This document shows, piece by piece, positions 61,718 to 64,000 of a DNA stretch of 64,000 nt. Each line of letters starts with the position of its first letter. The first letter of the stretch is position 1. Under the pieces are notes generated by a model. The model saw nothing but the letters and a program-made list of their open reading frames with translations, was not told the DNA's origin and searched no databases. The stretch covers positions 16,731 through 80,730 of the forward strand of contig JALHPN010000010.1 in NCBI GenBank assembly GCA_022842465.1, in the 5' to 3' direction. The position numbers and the translations under genes were made by a program. The DNA comes from Polyangiaceae bacterium. Lineage in GTDB: Bacteria > Myxococcota_A > Polyangia > Polyangiales > Polyangiaceae.

Positions 61718-63343
61718 ATGCGCTACGTACGACGGTCGGCGGCGGTCGCCGCGCTCTTCGCCTGCTCGGGCTGCGCGCTCGTGCATCGGCTCGACGACTT
61801 CACGGTCGCGTCGTCCTCGGGAGGCGTCGTCGACCCCGAGACGACGGCCGCGCCCGCGCCGTCCGACGGCGTCGACAGCGGCGGCGCGGAGTGTCGTGCC
61901 ACCTCCGACTGCGCGTCGTCAGCGAGCGGCCCCGCCTTCGCCACGCTCGAGCGCACGGAGGCGACCGCGCGCGTGTGCGTCCGCGGCCGTTGCCAGGCGC
62001 TCCTCTCCGAGGAGTGCGCCCGCGTGCACGGCGATGCCCTGGCGGACGACGCGGTCCTCTTCGGTGGCATCTTCTCGGACGCGAACGACGACGAGGAGCG
62101 CGGCGCGCGCCTCGCGGTCGACGAGCTCGCGTCGGCCTCTCTCCCCGCGGGTGCGGCGAGGGGCACGCCGGTCGCCAGGGGCTCGGCGGAGAGACCGATC
62201 GCGCTGGTCGCGTGCAACGCGACGGACCGAGGCCTCCGCGCGGCGGAGCACCTCGTCGCCGCGCTCCACGTCCCTGCCCTGCTCGGCCCGTCGTCGGCCG
62301 AGGCCGTCATCGAGCTCACCCAGCAGGTGACGGTCAGGGAGAGCGCGCTCCTCGTGACGTCCTCGCTCGCGTCCCCCATCACGAGCCTCGCCGACGACGA
62401 CCTCACCTGGCGCTCCGTCCCGAGCGATGCGCAGCGAGCGAAGCTCGTGATCGATCAGGTGAACGCGCTCGAGGCCGTGCTCCGCGCGACGCGCGCCACG
62501 ACGTCGATCCGCTTCGCGGTCGTCCGCTCCGCCGACGGGCTCGGGACGAGCACCTTCGACGCGATCCGGGGCAAGCTCATCGTGAACGGTCGCTTCCTCA
62601 CCGACCCCTCCAACGCGGCGAACGTGAGCGACGACGCCTACGCGCCGGGCGACGCGACCGGCATGGCCGCCGTCGCGACGCGGTACGCCTCCGCCTTCCG
62701 ACCCGACGTGATCTACGTCACGGCCCCGGAGCAGATCACGAACGTCGTCGTCCCGCTCGAGCGCGCCCTCACGGCCGCGCGCGCGGTGGACAAGCCCTTC
62801 TACGTCTTCGCGGAGGCCTGCCGGACCGGCGCCCTCCTCGACGCGATCGCGACGACGTTGCCGGCCGACTTCCGGCGCCGCCTCCGCGGCGTCGGCGTCC
62901 AGGCCGAGGCGCCGTCTCTGCCCGTGCTCCAGGCGTTCCGCACGTCGTGGGCTTCGCGCTACGGCGGGACCCCGTCTCTGCGCGCGGCTGCGGCCTACGA
63001 CATGATCTACGCGCTCGCGTTCGCGCGCGCCTCCGCCCGCGGCGAGGCGCTCTCCGGCGCGACCCTCGGACGCGGGCTCCGCCGGCTCGGCGTCGGCGAC
63101 CCCGTCGCGATCGGCCCTGCGGGCGCGCGCGCCGCTCTCGAGACGCTCCGCGCCGGAGGCTCCGTCTCACCGCGGGGCACGACGGCGAAGCTCACGTGGG
63201 ACACGGCAGGCGACGTCGCGTCCGGCACCCTCGAGGTGTGGTGCGTGGGGACGGCGAGCGGCGCGCCGAGCTTCGGCGGCGCGGGCGTCTCGATGGACGT
63301 GTCGACCCAGGTGGTCGGCGGCGCATTCACGCAGTGCCAGTGA
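61718..63343 (+). CDS. Orphan ABC-type substrate-binding lipoprotein with Cys-rich head
   Basis: A 541-residue predicted lipoprotein (lipobox CSGC). A Cys-rich segment (about 58-105: ECRATSDCASSAS and VCVRGRCQALLSEEC) precedes a Peripla_BP_6 (Leu/Ile/Val-binding-like) domain: LFGGIFSDANDDEERGARLAVDEL, cited by GARLAVDELA, then VPALLGPSSAEAVIEL, LLVTSSLASPITSL and FRPDVIYVTAPEQI. No permease or ATPase gene follows, so it likely senses or captures a ligand for a different partner. GTGAGGAGAAC before the ATG is one of the best ribosome binding sites here. The next two genes follow closely. Confidence 0.8.
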   Translation: MRYVRRSAAVAALFACSGCALVHRLDDFTVASSSGGVVDPETTAAPAPSDGVDSGGAECRATSDCASSASGPAFATLERTEATARVCVRGRCQALLSEECARVHGDALADDAVLFGGIFSDANDDEERGARLAVDELASASLPAGAARGTPVARGSAERPIALVACNATDRGLRAAEHLVAALHVPALLGPSSAEAVIELTQQVTVRESALLVTSSLASPITSLADDDLTWRSVPSDAQRAKLVIDQVNALEAVLRATRATTSIRFAVVRSADGLGTSTFDAIRGKLIVNGRFLTDPSNAANVSDDAYAPGDATGMAAVATRYASAFRPDVIYVTAPEQITNVVVPLERALTAARAVDKPFYVFAEACRTGALLDAIATTLPADFRRRLRGVGVQAEAPSLPVLQAFRTSWASRYGGTPSLRAAAAYDMIYALAFARASARGEALSGATLGRGLRRLGVGDPVAIGPAGARAALETLRAGGSVSPRGTTAKLTWDTAGDVASGTLEVWCVGTASGAPSFGGAGVSMDVSTQVVGGAFTQCQ

Positions 63344-63376
63344 GCGACTTGAACGAGAACGGAAGGAGTGACACAC

Positions 63377-63874
63377 ATGGTCAAAGGCAGGATCTGGCTT
63401 CTCGCGCCGCTCGGCGCGGCTCTCGTCGTTCTGTCCGGCTCGGCGTGCACGGCGCCGGAGACCGAGCGCCCCCGCCAGGTGACCGGGCGGCTCGAGAGCG
63501 GCGACGGCGGTCTCGCGTGCGAGCACGCCGTCTGCGCGACGGGAGCTGCGCTCGCGGCCGCGTGTGATCCGTGCGCGACGCAGGTCTGCGCCGCGGACGC
63601 CTTCTGCTGCGGGACGGCGTGGGACACCACGTGCGTCGCGCAGGTGACGAGTCTCTGCGGTCTCACGTGCACGGCGCCCCCGCCTCCGCCCGACGACGCC
63701 GGCGACGCCGCCGCCTGCGCGCACGACGTCTGCAGCGTGGGAGCCACGCTCGACGCTGCCTGTGACCCCTGCGCGTCGCAGGTCTGCGCCGTGGACGCCT
63801 ACTGCTGCGGCACGGCCTGGGACACCACGTGCGTGAGCGAGGTCACCTCGATCTGCGGGCGGAGCTGCCTGTGA
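63377..63874 (+). CDS. Lipoprotein with two Cys-rich repeats
   Basis: A 165-residue predicted lipoprotein (lipobox SGSAC). After a linker it has two repeats of about 50 residues, each with the pattern HxVCxxGAxLxAACDPCAxQVCAxDAxCCGTAWDTTC and then VTSxCG, shown here as the core CCGTAWDTTC. Each has nine or so Cys residues, consistent with a compact disulfide-rich domain. The ends are separated by a PPPPPDD spacer. A second Cys-repeat type in this window, unrelated in sequence to the CAW-DQG unit at 38 kb. GGAAGGAG precedes the ATG. Its stop overlaps the next start. Confidence 0.75.
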   Translation: MVKGRIWLLAPLGAALVVLSGSACTAPETERPRQVTGRLESGDGGLACEHAVCATGAALAAACDPCATQVCAADAFCCGTAWDTTCVAQVTSLCGLTCTAPPPPPDDAGDAAACAHDVCSVGATLDAACDPCASQVCAVDAYCCGTAWDTTCVSEVTSICGRSCL

Positions 63875-64000
63875 AGCGGTCCGTCCTCGCGGGCCTCGCC
63901 GCGTCGGCCCTCGTCGCGCTCGTGGGCAGCGTCGCGCGCGCCGACGACGCCTCCGACACCGCGACGGCGCGCGCGCTCGGGACGGACGGCGTCGCGCTCG
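63871..64000 (+). CDS. Start of a secreted protein (truncated by window end)
   Basis: GTG at 63871 overlaps the previous stop (GTGA). The visible 43 codons encode a signal peptide (KRSVLAGLAASALVALVGSVARA) and the beginning of a mature part, DDASDTATARALGTDGVAL. This resembles the beginning of secreted TPR proteins such as the one at 50265-51245, so a TPR/PEGA protein is possible. The rest is outside the window. Confidence 0.55.
   Translation, partial: MKRSVLAGLAASALVALVGSVARADDASDTATARALGTDGVAL

Overview
The window is about 64 kb of very GC-rich DNA. Its gene content points to a myxobacterium (Myxococcota, probably Polyangiales). The reasons are three Hanks-type Ser/Thr kinases, many unrelated secreted lipoproteins with Cys-rich or Gly/Ser-rich linkers after the lipobox, a sigma factor of the myxobacterial gmx type beside a kinase with a zinc-finger head and TPR tail, PEGA-domain and RCC1-like proteins, and conserved myxobacterial unknowns. 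This assignment is an inference from content, not from a marker gene. I see no rRNA, tRNA, CRISPR array, insertion sequence or phage gene.

Layout. 0-8 kb: the 3' part of a trimethylamine-dehydrogenase-like flavoprotein, two small conserved proteins, a HExxH lipoprotein, an EF-hand lipoprotein, a YyaL/DUF255 thioredoxin-domain protein, and an MNT/HepT-type toxin-antitoxin pair. 8-13 kb: decaying DNA around an intact poly(A)-polymerase-like gene, with a shattered subtilisin-like protease and a gutted methyltransferase. 13-20.9 kb: a cytosolic Ser/Thr kinase, dnaK, an NtrC-like regulator that lacks its GAFTGA loop, a soluble histidine kinase, and a DUF6178-like protein. 21-24 kb: a lipoprotein and a polytopic membrane protein.

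23.7-28.7 kb is the clearest metabolic unit: a LysR regulator divergent from dabB-dabA, an energy-coupled inorganic-carbon accumulation system, with a perfect 7-bp-arm dyad over the regulator's start codon. 28.7-34 kb: mmsA translationally coupled to an AraC-type regulator, a cytochrome P450 and a lipoprotein. 34-38.8 kb: a gmx-type sigma factor divergent from an anti-sigma-like zinc finger/kinase/TM/TPR protein, followed by two small lipoproteins sharing a novel Cys-Trp repeat. 38.8-44.5 kb: a STAND-type ATPase regulator, a sterol-desaturase-family enzyme, and a scar where a methyltransferase and a P-loop kinase have both been truncated.

44.6-53.6 kb: a coupled pair of sulfatase-modifying-factor-fold lipoproteins without catalytic cysteines, then a Ser/Thr kinase and a PEGA protein on the same strand; opposite them a five-haem cytochrome c coupled to a lipoprotein. 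53.6-61.5 kb: an RCC1-like lipoprotein flanked by an intact conserved gene and a decayed copy of that gene's 3' end, then a membrane protein, clpS, a right-handed beta-helix-like lipoprotein, a PAS histidine kinase and a luciferase-like monooxygenase. 61.5-64 kb: an orphan substrate-binding lipoprotein behind a two-hairpin leader, a Cys-repeat lipoprotein, and the start of another secreted protein, apparently one operon.

The strongest candidates for something new are the sigma/ZAS-kinase-TPR locus with its Cys-Trp repeat lipoproteins, the SUMF-fold lipoprotein pair with kinase and PEGA protein, the terminal SBP/Cys-repeat operon, and the GAFTGA-less regulator. All functions are inferred from recognisable motifs; nothing was searched or computed.
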